DNA from: Mucilaginibacter polytrichastri
GTDB taxonomy: Bacteria; Bacteroidota; Bacteroidia; Sphingobacteriales; Sphingobacteriaceae
Assembly: GCF_001911425.1 (NCBI RefSeq)
Contig: NZ_MPPL01000002.1
Span: 1 to 48,066 of the forward strand
Direction of reading: 5' to 3'
Length of the DNA: 48,066 nucleotides
The position numbers were made by a program, and so were the translations under genes. Positions 7,361 to 15,680 of this stretch are shown piece after piece. Each line of letters begins with the position of its first letter. The stretch's first letter is position 1. A model generated the notes under the pieces. It was not told where the DNA came from, did not search any database, and saw only the letters and a program-made list of their open reading frames with translations.

Positions 7361-8797
7361 ATGTTCCAGATGAAACAGTTAAAAGCAAGCAGCTTAATAG
7401 CAGTTAAAAAAATAATTACTGTAGTCTTCCTGTTTTTATTTATAATGGTTTGCGTTCCGCTTAAGGTATTGGCCCAACATCCTGACTCTTTGCGTACCGG
7501 GTATATGGCAGATGCCGCTGAAGAATACTGGCCCAAAACGAGTTCAAATAACATGCTGGACAATATTAAACATATTTCGGTCAGAGGTGATAAAAGTTTT
7601 ATCTCACTGGGCGGTTCTGCAAGGGAAGTTTATGAATATTTCGATAATTATCTCTGGGGCATTGGCCCCCAGGATAAAAACGGTTATCTTCTTAACCGTT
7701 TTTTAGTTCATGTAGATTACCGGTATAACAGCCATTTTAGGCTGTTTGGAGAATTGGAATCAAGCTTTGTTAATGGTAGAAATGGAGGCCCACGGCCCGT
7801 TCAGGATCTGAACAAGCTCGCTTCAACGGAACTTTTTGCCGAATATAATTTCAAAATAGATACCGTCACCCGCTTAAGCCTGCGACTGGGCGTGCAAGCG
7901 CTGAATTACGGCCTGGGGACCTTACTGGACATTCGCGACGCCAATGTACGCAGGTCTTTTGCCGGGGGAAAATTCATCATCAAAACAGGCAAGGATCGTA
8001 TTGATCTGTTCGCAATGAAGCTTATGAAAACAAATCCGGGATTATTTGACGATGGGGTTGATCCTGATCAGCGGATCGCAGGCGCATGGTATACAAGAAC
8101 TAACCCCGCAGCAGTTATTTCCAAGCTGGAAGCGTATTATCTTTATACGGATCGCAGCCCGGTTGCCTTTGCCCAGGGAACAGGCAGAGAACAAAGACAT
8201 ACAGCAGGAGGTAGTACCTTGCTGACTTTTGGAAACTGGAATTTATACACAGAAGGTGTTTTGCAGTTCGGCACTTTTAACCGTGACCGCATATTCGCCT
8301 GGAAATGGGTGCAAACATTTACTTACCAGGACCTTGTCGCAAGGTTAAAGCCAATATTTGCCTTACAGACGGCCATGTCCAGCGGTGACCAAAATCCTAA
8401 TGATGGAACTCTGGGAACATTTAACCCGATCTATCCGAAAGCCATTTATTATGGGTACATTGATAATGTAGGGTCAGCCAATATTTTAGTGGTGCATTTA
8501 AAAAGCGGGCTGGATCTTTCAAAAAAAATTAGCCTGACGGGGGACTATTATTGCTTCTGGCGCGAATCCGCCGAGGATGGCATTTATGGGCCTTCAGGAA
8601 CATCATTACTTCATTCAACCAATAACCAAAAGCGGGTGGGTAGCATGTACGATCTGATCCTGGGTTATACCTTTAATAATAGGCTCTCTCTGAAATATAC
8701 TTCCGCATACTACAAGCGCGGGCCTTTCCTTGAAAACAACCCGATAACACTTCATGATATTTATTATTCCGGGCTAAGCTTTACGGCTAAGTTGTAA
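7361..8797 (+). CDS. Alginate-export-family outer-membrane porin
   Basis: A 478-residue protein. An N-terminal hydrophobic segment (about residues 17-38) ends at VLAQHP, a signal peptide. The body resembles the alginate_exp barrel: SLGGSAREVYEYFDNYLWG, LLNRFLVHVDYRY, FGELESSFVNGR, GTLLDIRDANVRRSF, DLFAMKLM and a C-terminal TNNQKRVGSMYDLILGY. In Bacteroidota such proteins often accompany unrelated oxidative or catabolic genes, so alginate is not implied; diffusion of a small anionic or aromatic solute is equally possible. It is the last gene of the pirin/monooxygenase operon. Confidence 0.82.
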   Translation: MFQMKQLKASSLIAVKKIITVVFLFLFIMVCVPLKVLAQHPDSLRTGYMADAAEEYWPKTSSNNMLDNIKHISVRGDKSFISLGGSAREVYEYFDNYLWGIGPQDKNGYLLNRFLVHVDYRYNSHFRLFGELESSFVNGRNGGPRPVQDLNKLASTELFAEYNFKIDTVTRLSLRLGVQALNYGLGTLLDIRDANVRRSFAGGKFIIKTGKDRIDLFAMKLMKTNPGLFDDGVDPDQRIAGAWYTRTNPAAVISKLEAYYLYTDRSPVAFAQGTGREQRHTAGGSTLLTFGNWNLYTEGVLQFGTFNRDRIFAWKWVQTFTYQDLVARLKPIFALQTAMSSGDQNPNDGTLGTFNPIYPKAIYYGYIDNVGSANILVVHLKSGLDLSKKISLTGDYYCFWRESAEDGIYGPSGTSLLHSTNNQKRVGSMYDLILGYTFNNRLSLKYTSAYYKRGPFLENNPITLHDIYYSGLSFTAKL

Positions 8798-9067
8798 ATA
8801 CTTCAATCACTAATTTTTGTGGACATTCCGAAGCCCTTGATCACTACGTTCCCGAATTGAGAACCGTCAGTTCTGCAACACTTTGAACATATCAATTCAT
8901 TGATTGATAATTATCATTTTTTTAAAGTGATAACACAATTCGGTGCTCCAAATAGCACAGAGTCGCTTGGTCACACCTTCCGGAATATCCACTTATATTA
9001 TCGAACCTTTAAATACATAACATTTGGTTATGATTGAGTAATAACTAACTTAGGTGTCCTGATTTTT

Positions 9068-9272
9068 TTATAAATATTTATCAATCAGTACCTTTAATTT
9101 TGTATCGCTGGGGCGCGGGGCGTCGGCATTAAGTATCTTTCCATCTTTGCCTATTAATATATCGTGTGGAATAGCATTGATTTGATAGTATTTTAAGAAT
9201 AGCTTTCTGGAATCAATCTATATAAATCTTGGGTTGTTCTTTCAGAAAAGACAGGAAGCGTAACGATGAATT
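9068..9272 (-). pseudogene. Thioredoxin-like (TlpA-type) C-terminal remnant
   Basis: On the minus strand two frames together give the end of a TlpA-type thioredoxin domain: SSLRFLSFLKEQPKIYID, then SRKLFLKYYQINAIPHDIL, GKDGKILNADAPRPSD and LKVLIDKYL with stop at 9070-9068. The frames are separated by a tandem 4-bp duplication (aatcaatc on the plus strand, 9211-9218), and removing one unit restores a continuous reading. The AIPHD segment is the cis-proline region. The CxxC active site, which should lie further upstream, is missing. No plus-strand gene explains the stretch. Confidence 0.78.
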
Positions 9273-9371
9273 GTAAATATTTTAGAAATGGCAAGAACCG
9301 GATCAAAACTAAACCGAAAAACACCTATACCCCAATAACTAAGCGGCTTGATGCCGTGTTGGATGATTAGA

Positions 9372-9400
9372 AAGGCGCTTCGATCTCACTGAAGCGCCTT
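9372..9400 (-). terminator. Terminator of the fructan operon
   Basis: Perfect 10-bp stem (9372-9381 with 9391-9400) and a 9-nt loop. It begins 40 bp beyond the stop of the last minus-strand GH32 gene. The trailing T tract in the transcribed direction is short and interrupted, so efficiency is uncertain, but the stem is strong. Confidence 0.7.
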
Positions 9401-9439
9401 ATATCAACTAAATAATCAGGAAATGGCTCCTGTTTTCTT

Positions 9440-10969
9440 TTATTTCCAGATGGGGTTTAACCCGGAAATACTCAGGTTAATGAGGGTTAATTGCCCGCTT
9501 GTTTTAATAGCAAGGTTATTGAAATCCTCGGTTGGAAAATAAATTGCGGTCATGGTGGTTAAACCTCCGTCAGCAAATAACTCAACAGATGATTTGTCAA
9601 CCACGATATTAATATCTGAATTTTTAGCAAGGGTTAGTCGTGGCGCGGTGAAACGACCTGAAAAGTTTTTTTGAAAATCCAATTTTCCTGCCCGTGTCCG
9701 GTCTATGTAATATTGATCTTTGACTGGATCATAACCGATAAGCAGTTCTTCTCCCTTTGTATTTGACAGCCTGAGGCAATAATCTTTTAAGGTGCGCGGT
9801 GTCAATTTTAAGATATACCGGCTTCCAAGTTTATTGGTATATAATGAAAGATCAAGAGAATGGTTAACTAAACGTTGTTTTAACGCGATCGGTTTTTCTG
9901 CGATGTTTTTAAGTTCGGGCACCGGCTTAGATGCCAGTAAAATTTCTCCTTTGCTTAGTTGCAGGCTAAGTTCACGCGGTATGGTCGTAGCATTACGCCA
10001 GGCTTGGGTTGGAACTTGGTTGGCGTATTGCCAGTTGCTCATCCAACCTAAAAATATTTTACGCTCGCCAGTATTACTCCAGGTAATCCCAGCATATTCG
10101 TCCGGACCGTAATCCAGCCATTTTGTGCGGTTATCAATAGGAATGAACTTACTTCCATCAAAATCGCCTATGAAATATTGTGTAGCAGAACCTCCATTGG
10201 GTCCACCGGGATTAAGGTTTACCACCAGTACCCAATAGGTTTTTCCACTCATTTTTAGCGCGAATAAGTCAGGACACTCCCATACGCCACCATGCGCACC
10301 CGCTTTTATCCCAAACTCACTTTCTTTTTTCCAGTTTTTTAGATCAGGAGCCGAATAAAACGAAATTCGATCCTGGGTGGCCAGCGTCATTATCCATTTT
10401 TTCTCCGGGGCATACCACATCACTTTCGGATCGCGAAAATCCCTGATACCTGGGTTTTTCAGAACCGGATTGCCGGTATATTTCGTCCACGTTGCCCCAC
10501 CGTCCAAACTGAAGGCAAGGCTTTGGTTCTCAAAGTCATCGCGTTTTTCGGCCTCTCTTTTCGGATCGTGATGGGTAAATATAGCTATCAGTGGTATTTG
10601 GCCATTTTTACCGAACCCCGAAGTATTGTTCGAATCAACAACAGCACTGCCCGAAAAGATATACCCAAGGCTATCCGGGTATAAAGCGATAGGCAATTCC
10701 TTCCAGTGAATCAGGTCCTTGCTCACTGCGTGTCCCCAGTGCATTGGGCCCCATATAATATCATTTGGGTAGTATTGAAAAAATAAATGGTAGGTATGGT
10801 TAAAATAAACCATACCGTTAGGATCATTCATCCAATGCTGGGCGGGCGAAAAATGTACCTGCGGCCGGTATTGTGCCTGGTAAGCTTGGGTATTCTTTTC
10901 CTGCGCATATAATAAGGATGACACGGCCATGGAAAGCGCCAGTAAAAAGTAATATTTTCTATTTCTCAT
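9440..10969 (-). CDS. GH32 exo-fructanase (levanase/inulinase type)
   Basis: A 509-residue secreted glycoside hydrolase with signal peptide MRNRKYYFLLALSMAVSS ending near YAQ. All three GH32 signatures are present: WMNDPNG at residues 46-52 with nucleophile Asp49, FRDP at 178-181 with the transition-state Asp180, and ECPD at 231-234 with acid/base Glu231. A five-bladed propeller is followed by the C-terminal beta sandwich (VDKSSVELFADGG), normal for the family. It has no lipobox, so it is probably periplasmic and trims imported fructo-oligosaccharides to fructose (inference from the levan-locus scheme). It is last in the operon, 26 bp after the lipoprotein GH32. Confidence 0.93.
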   Translation of the reverse strand: MRNRKYYFLLALSMAVSSLLYAQEKNTQAYQAQYRPQVHFSPAQHWMNDPNGMVYFNHTYHLFFQYYPNDIIWGPMHWGHAVSKDLIHWKELPIALYPDSLGYIFSGSAVVDSNNTSGFGKNGQIPLIAIFTHHDPKREAEKRDDFENQSLAFSLDGGATWTKYTGNPVLKNPGIRDFRDPKVMWYAPEKKWIMTLATQDRISFYSAPDLKNWKKESEFGIKAGAHGGVWECPDLFALKMSGKTYWVLVVNLNPGGPNGGSATQYFIGDFDGSKFIPIDNRTKWLDYGPDEYAGITWSNTGERKIFLGWMSNWQYANQVPTQAWRNATTIPRELSLQLSKGEILLASKPVPELKNIAEKPIALKQRLVNHSLDLSLYTNKLGSRYILKLTPRTLKDYCLRLSNTKGEELLIGYDPVKDQYYIDRTRAGKLDFQKNFSGRFTAPRLTLAKNSDINIVVDKSSVELFADGGLTTMTAIYFPTEDFNNLAIKTSGQLTLINLSISGLNPIWK

Positions 10970-10995
10970 AGCGGTGTTGCGGTTTGATTAAATCG

Positions 10996-12486
10996 TTATT
11001 TTAAACCAAATGATTTTAAATTTTTGAAGACGACAGATCCGTTGCTCGAAAATATACCCCAGGATTGATTTTGCAGCGAATAGATCCTGGTACTTAAGGC
11101 CACCTGATCATTTACATACAAGGTAGCAATGGAGTTCTCGATGACGACTTTAAAGTTATAATCTTTGCCCGCTGTAAGTATAAAGGGAACAGAAGACTCC
11201 GTAGTCGTGTTACCTGATGCTACCCTGTCGCTTTCCATATTTCCGTTCTGAAACCCTAATTTATAGGTTTGACTGGCATAGGTATTGCTACCCAGCAAAA
11301 TGCCGAAATTTTGAGGTGCTGCCGTAAAGTTGACCGTGCCGCTTATCATGTAAGAACCATTGATGCTACCAAATAAAGCATAGCTTAACGAAGATGCGGA
11401 GGTCAAATTGTAATCGCTGCCGGATGTTGTGACATCACTGGTCTTGGTCGATGTGGTAATATTATTCGCTTTAGTAAAGGCCTGGATGACGGCAGCCAGA
11501 GCGGAAACAGCTAATGTACCATCTGTATTCTGGGTAAGCAGGTGACTGCTCATATTGCCGGCAAAATCCTTGGTGCCATTGTCGGCAAAGCCGCTTTTGG
11601 TGGGTACCCAGCCAAAAAGATAACGGTTTTTCCCATCTGACGCTGTTTTGGCGGCATAAAAGTATTTGCTATCCAGCAGGTCGTTTGCCGGGGTTATCCA
11701 CGGACCAGACGGAGACGTGCTCATCCGGTAATGCGTAGCATTCTCCAGGTTGGTATCAGAAAACACCAAGTACCAATAGGTTCCCCATTTAAATATATCA
11801 GGGCACTCCAGCATATCGTATTTATTGGGCGCATAAAAAGTACCCTGAAAGGCCCAGTTAGGTGAAGCCAGGTCTTTGGTTGTATAGTAAACCAGTTCAC
11901 CTGCATTATTTTTTCTTGCACCCACAACCATCCAGTATTCTTGCGTGGCATCATTGAAAAATATATTCGGATCCCTGAAATTATTAAAATCGTATCCGGC
12001 AGGTGGCGTAATCAGGAATTCCGTCTTTTTTGTCCAGGTATTCAAATCCGCACTGGTAGCATATAAAATACCTTCCTGTGGGCGGGCGGTATTTAGAAAC
12101 AGGTAGTTGTGACCGGTATAATATCCGTAGTAGACATTTCCCTGTTTAATTACCGAACCGGTTCCCAAAGTATAGTCTTGCTCATCAGCCCTTCCATAAC
12201 CGATCATTTGTCCCTTGTTGGTGTAATTCAGCAGATCGGTAGTTGTGAATTTATACCAGGGATGATATTGTGGCGCGTTGTCACGCCAATCCATCAGGAA
12301 AAACAAATGAAATGTATTATTATCGTAAAATGGCATAACATCTCCTACGTAACCTTTAAAAGGCGCAGGATATATGGCAAATACCGGTGCGGACGGATCA
12401 TAAGGCACCAGTTTGGTGCTATCTTTCTTGCATGATACCAGTGCGGCGTTAAGCAAGACAAGTATTATCAATTTCTTCATCATCAT
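10996..12486 (-). CDS. Lipoprotein GH32-family fructanase
   Basis: A 496-residue protein with a lipoprotein signal (lipobox VSC, Cys19, followed by KKD). The GH32 propeller is shown by GDVMPFYDNNTFHLFF (candidate nucleophile Asp49), NNFRDPNIFF (RDP at 171-173) and MLECPDIF (Glu227). The first motif differs from the usual NDPNG, as in a distinct Bacteroidota GH32 subgroup. After residue about 340 comes a beta-sandwich module of CBM type (FNFKVVIENSIATLYVND-like region). A surface-anchored GH32 in this position suggests the endo-acting enzyme that cuts polymer before SusCD import, comparable to BT1760 of the B. thetaiotaomicron levan locus; the mode of action is inferred. Confidence 0.85.
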   Translation of the reverse strand: MMMKKLIILVLLNAALVSCKKDSTKLVPYDPSAPVFAIYPAPFKGYVGDVMPFYDNNTFHLFFLMDWRDNAPQYHPWYKFTTTDLLNYTNKGQMIGYGRADEQDYTLGTGSVIKQGNVYYGYYTGHNYLFLNTARPQEGILYATSADLNTWTKKTEFLITPPAGYDFNNFRDPNIFFNDATQEYWMVVGARKNNAGELVYYTTKDLASPNWAFQGTFYAPNKYDMLECPDIFKWGTYWYLVFSDTNLENATHYRMSTSPSGPWITPANDLLDSKYFYAAKTASDGKNRYLFGWVPTKSGFADNGTKDFAGNMSSHLLTQNTDGTLAVSALAAVIQAFTKANNITTSTKTSDVTTSGSDYNLTSASSLSYALFGSINGSYMISGTVNFTAAPQNFGILLGSNTYASQTYKLGFQNGNMESDRVASGNTTTESSVPFILTAGKDYNFKVVIENSIATLYVNDQVALSTRIYSLQNQSWGIFSSNGSVVFKNLKSFGLK

Positions 12487-12496
12487 ATATTTTTAA

Positions 12497-12524
12497 AAGC
12501 CTTACCTCGCAAGAGGTAAGGCTT
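12497..12524 (-). terminator. Intra-operon terminator-like hairpin
   Basis: Perfect 12-bp stem (12497-12508 with 12513-12524) closed by a 4-nt loop, in the 44-bp gap between the DUF4960 lipoprotein gene and the GH32 genes. In the transcribed direction the stem runs into TTTTAAAAATATATG and the next start codon follows within about 11 nt. The shape is that of a partial terminator or an mRNA 3'-end stabiliser separating the SusCD part from the hydrolases. Confidence 0.7.
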
Positions 12525-12530
12525 ACACAG

Positions 12531-13922
12531 TTATTGGGTTAAAATACCAATCGCGTTTTGCGTTAGTTTAATAATGTTAGGCTTGTACGGGTTGGCAATA
12601 CTTGGCGTGTTGCTATTCGGGTCAGGCTCATTAAACCAATCATAAGCGCCCAAATTGATCACCAGTGTTTTACCACTGTTGTTCTTGGAAAGAAATTCAG
12701 CAATATTGACCGTATTGTCCGTGGTTGACCCATCGGTTGATGCCAAAGCTATACCACCGGTTTGCGCCTGCCAGCCGGCCGTATTGGTATAACCACCCCA
12801 GTCACTTACCTTCCATTGTGCGGTATGATTTTCCCTTTCTGTTCCCTTGCCGAGCAAATAGGCAGTGGTAGGATTGGATGGGCTAAGCGTCAGGCCCTGG
12901 AATAATGGATTGGATGCGTTTCCATTGAATGAGATCCCCCAGTCATTGTTCGTATCAATGCCGGGCGAAGCATCCCCGAAAACGTTATTTGGCCCTTTAC
13001 CTTGCGGTATGATGCCTAAGGACGGTAAATACTGAACCGCATAAGTGGTCAGGAAGAAATTTCCTCCCGCTGCGTAATAGGCTTTTAAAGCAGTCAGCAC
13101 ATTCGCCCAATTGGAAATATCAGGCAACGACTGCCCGCTGTCATAGTGCCACCAAATCACTTTATATTTAGAGAGGTTGACCGCACCGGAGTTGATCTGG
13201 TCAAATGAAACATATTCAGCATGCGTATAATTGGTAAATAACCAATCAGCAGCCGCCTTTTCATCAGGATTGGTGATACCGCTGCGGTTAGGAGCCGTCC
13301 CGATATAGGCGATGTAAGGTATCGCGTTCAGTACGGTAACATTGACGGTATATGCAACGGAAGTTACGCTGGAAGTTACCGTATATTTGACCGGCTGGGT
13401 AAAATCCTGCGGGGTGCCGATTGCCGGACTGATGGTTAAACCCGGTGACAAGGTAATAGACGGCGCGATATGACTAACGCTAGTCCCCGGCGGAACTGTT
13501 ACCGTAATAGTATGACTGATGTCATTGATAACGCCGCTAACCGTATCAATTTTAAATGCCCGGAAAGCTGTTTCAACAGATGCCTTAACGGTATAATTAC
13601 TATAAATATTCCCATTGATAACCTTGTAGGCAGTCGGGAGTGATAGATCCACGGTTTCACCGGATGCCGGAGAAACATTTGCGCCGTTTGCAACCTTTAG
13701 AGACGGCTTAATTTTTGTAACATCCGACCCGAAAGGCAAAACTATGCTGATCACCTTTGTGGTGTCGTTGATCTTCCCGTTTACTCCATTAGCGGTAAAA
13801 CCTGAAATAGTTACATCCGTATTTAAAACCAGGTCTGATTGATTTTTTTTACAGGCCGATAATACCAGGATAAAACCCAGTATACAGAGCCAAATCCCGT
13901 TTTTTAATATTGTTGATTTCAT
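12531..13922 (-). CDS. DUF4960-type surface glycan-binding lipoprotein
   Basis: The start is taken at the ATG at 13922 (463 residues), not the upstream TTG at 13946, because the ATG gives a clean lipoprotein signal MKSTILKN...VLSACKK with Cys24 and leaves 17 bp after SusD. Two tandem repeats of about 75 residues follow (ISGFTANGVNGKINDTTKVI and FKIDTVSGVINDISHTITV), like DUF5018 beta domains. The C-terminal part (YIAYIGTAPNRSGITNPDEK, YKVIWWHYDSG, GGNFFLTTYAVQYL, GKTLVINLGAYDW) resembles DUF4960. It sits where levan loci carry their surface glycan-binding protein, so binding fructan outside the cell is the likely role. No catalytic motif is seen. Confidence 0.8.
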   Translation of the reverse strand: MKSTILKNGIWLCILGFILVLSACKKNQSDLVLNTDVTISGFTANGVNGKINDTTKVISIVLPFGSDVTKIKPSLKVANGANVSPASGETVDLSLPTAYKVINGNIYSNYTVKASVETAFRAFKIDTVSGVINDISHTITVTVPPGTSVSHIAPSITLSPGLTISPAIGTPQDFTQPVKYTVTSSVTSVAYTVNVTVLNAIPYIAYIGTAPNRSGITNPDEKAAADWLFTNYTHAEYVSFDQINSGAVNLSKYKVIWWHYDSGQSLPDISNWANVLTALKAYYAAGGNFFLTTYAVQYLPSLGIIPQGKGPNNVFGDASPGIDTNNDWGISFNGNASNPLFQGLTLSPSNPTTAYLLGKGTERENHTAQWKVSDWGGYTNTAGWQAQTGGIALASTDGSTTDNTVNIAEFLSKNNSGKTLVINLGAYDWFNEPDPNSNTPSIANPYKPNIIKLTQNAIGILTQ

Positions 13923-13939
13923 TTTTGTCTTTTTAATTG

Positions 13940-15661
13940 TTACCAACCTGAATTTTGTTTATACAGCCCTTTACTAAAATTGATCTGGTTTTGGGGAATA
14001 GGTAAATATTCGTCACGGTTCTTTTTGAAAACCGCATCCTGTAATTGTCCCACCCTTGATTTTTCTGCATTGAAATAGCTATTCAAATATTCGGCAGCTA
14101 TGCCCCAGCGTACCAGGTCAAAAAAACGGTAACCTTCCATCGCGAATTCCATTCTGCGCTCATATCTTATGGCTTGGCGGGCATAATCATTGGTCCAGGC
14201 ACAGTTCACGCCCGGTTGATAGGTGCTGATCTTATAGTTTGATGTCGCTCCGCCGCCGGCCTGTTTTAACAAGGCCGTACTGTTGGCCGCACGCTGGCGC
14301 ACCTGGTTAATTAAGGGTAAAGCTTCCATCTCACGGCCCAATTCAATTAGTGTCTCTGCCTTCATCAGCAGCACATCGGCATAACGGATGATCGCCCAGT
14401 TTTTGGAACTCGACATAAAAGGAGCGAACTTTTTAAACGTAGGGTCGTCGTAAGCAACAGTTTCCTTCATGCTCAGCAGCGGACCGTATACCTGTGGCGC
14501 TCTTGACCATGTAGCTTGGTAAATAAAATCTGTTTTGTATTTATAGGGGTGTCCAGGGATGGCAGCCGTATGGTCAATTCTCGGATCAAAAGAACTGGTA
14601 AAGTAATCACCGCTTGCTTCAATATCCGTATTGTTGAACGTCGTAAAAAGGGGCAATCCACTATTATCTGTCTGGAAAGCATTGATCAGGTTATGGCTTG
14701 GCACATGGAAACCGCAGCACCCATACTGAGAAACCATCGGATAATCCAGCGAATGACCGTTATCCACACGCCCCTGTGGGGTGCCGTCATTTAGGGAATA
14801 CTGAATTGCAAATACCGATTCCTTGCTGTTATCAAAGGCTGGTAAAAAATTATCTGCAAAATCGGCCAGCAAACCATACTGGCCTGAACTGATCACATCA
14901 TCACACAAAGTATTAACTTGTGTGAGCTTCGCCTTATCAATGCTGGTTACGTTATTATTGTCGTCCTGTGTGTACGCCTGGTAAAGAAGTGTTTTGGCAA
15001 GGTAAGCTTCTGCGGCGAATTTATTGGCACGGCCGATATCACTTTGTTTGGTAGGTAAATTGGCGGCTGCAAAACTGAAATCATTCGCGATTTTAGTCCA
15101 GAGTTGGTCGCTTGTATAGGTCCGGTTAGATACCGTATCGTATCCTGCTTTCGGGATATTTTCATCAATATAAGGTACACGTTTGTAAAGGATCTTCAGC
15201 AGGAAATAAAAGTGTGCACGCAGGTAACGCATTTCAGCCTGGCGTTCCACTTTATTGGGATAATCCGCTGTGGTCATATTGTTAATCCTGCCTAAGGCAT
15301 CATTTACCCGGTTAACGCCGATATATAGGCGGTACCAGGTATTATCTGTGGTCCCGAGATCGACACGGTTAAGGGAGAACGTTTCATAGGCATGAAAGTC
15401 GGAAACATCGCCGGTTCCGTCGCCGCCTTTATAGGCGTCACCACTCCGGATGCTGCCATAGGCCCACATACTGGTATAGGGGGCGGCCCAATAATCGTTG
15501 CCCAATGCCGAATAGGCGGCAATCACCATCTTGTCGACATTCGTGGGTGTATTTAATTCATCGCTGGATATTAAACCCTGCGGAGTTTCATCCAAATATT
15601 TTTTACAGGAAGCGAACAGCAGGCAGATCAGCACTGCGGCCATCAATATTTTTGTTTTCAT
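13940..15661 (-). CDS. SusD/RagB-family fructan-binding lipoprotein
   Basis: A 573-residue protein from the ATG at 15661; an upstream in-frame TTG at 15679 is less likely because it would reach to within 1 bp of the SusC stop and precede the lipoprotein signal MKTKILMAAVLICLLFASCK (Cys19). SusD-like landmarks are RYLRAHFYFLLKILYKRVPY, the TPR-rich middle, NWAIIRYADVLLMKAETLIE and the C-terminal RYERRMEFAMEGYRFFDLVR. It forms the lid of the paired SusC channel at the cell surface and binds the target glycan, here presumably levan or inulin. It follows SusC by 19 bp and precedes the DUF4960 gene by 17 bp. Confidence 0.95.
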   Translation of the reverse strand: MKTKILMAAVLICLLFASCKKYLDETPQGLISSDELNTPTNVDKMVIAAYSALGNDYWAAPYTSMWAYGSIRSGDAYKGGDGTGDVSDFHAYETFSLNRVDLGTTDNTWYRLYIGVNRVNDALGRINNMTTADYPNKVERQAEMRYLRAHFYFLLKILYKRVPYIDENIPKAGYDTVSNRTYTSDQLWTKIANDFSFAAANLPTKQSDIGRANKFAAEAYLAKTLLYQAYTQDDNNNVTSIDKAKLTQVNTLCDDVISSGQYGLLADFADNFLPAFDNSKESVFAIQYSLNDGTPQGRVDNGHSLDYPMVSQYGCCGFHVPSHNLINAFQTDNSGLPLFTTFNNTDIEASGDYFTSSFDPRIDHTAAIPGHPYKYKTDFIYQATWSRAPQVYGPLLSMKETVAYDDPTFKKFAPFMSSSKNWAIIRYADVLLMKAETLIELGREMEALPLINQVRQRAANSTALLKQAGGGATSNYKISTYQPGVNCAWTNDYARQAIRYERRMEFAMEGYRFFDLVRWGIAAEYLNSYFNAEKSRVGQLQDAVFKKNRDEYLPIPQNQINFSKGLYKQNSGW

Positions 15662-15680
15662 TTTGATATCTTTTTTCAAG

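Noticed and set aside
8798..9060. Several short inverted repeats after the porin gene (for example 9016-9032)
   Set aside because: The arms are only 5-6 bp in an AT-rich stretch and have no T tract, so chance is sufficient. No gene was seen in this gap.
9290..9373. Plus-strand 27-codon frame MARTGSKLNRKNTYTPITKR
   Set aside because: It is too short to support, is unrecognised and lies in a decayed region next to a terminator.
15304..15522. Open frames antisense to or overlapping the SusD and SusC genes
   Set aside because: They are explained by the coding bias of the long, clearly recognised genes on the other frame and show no domain.
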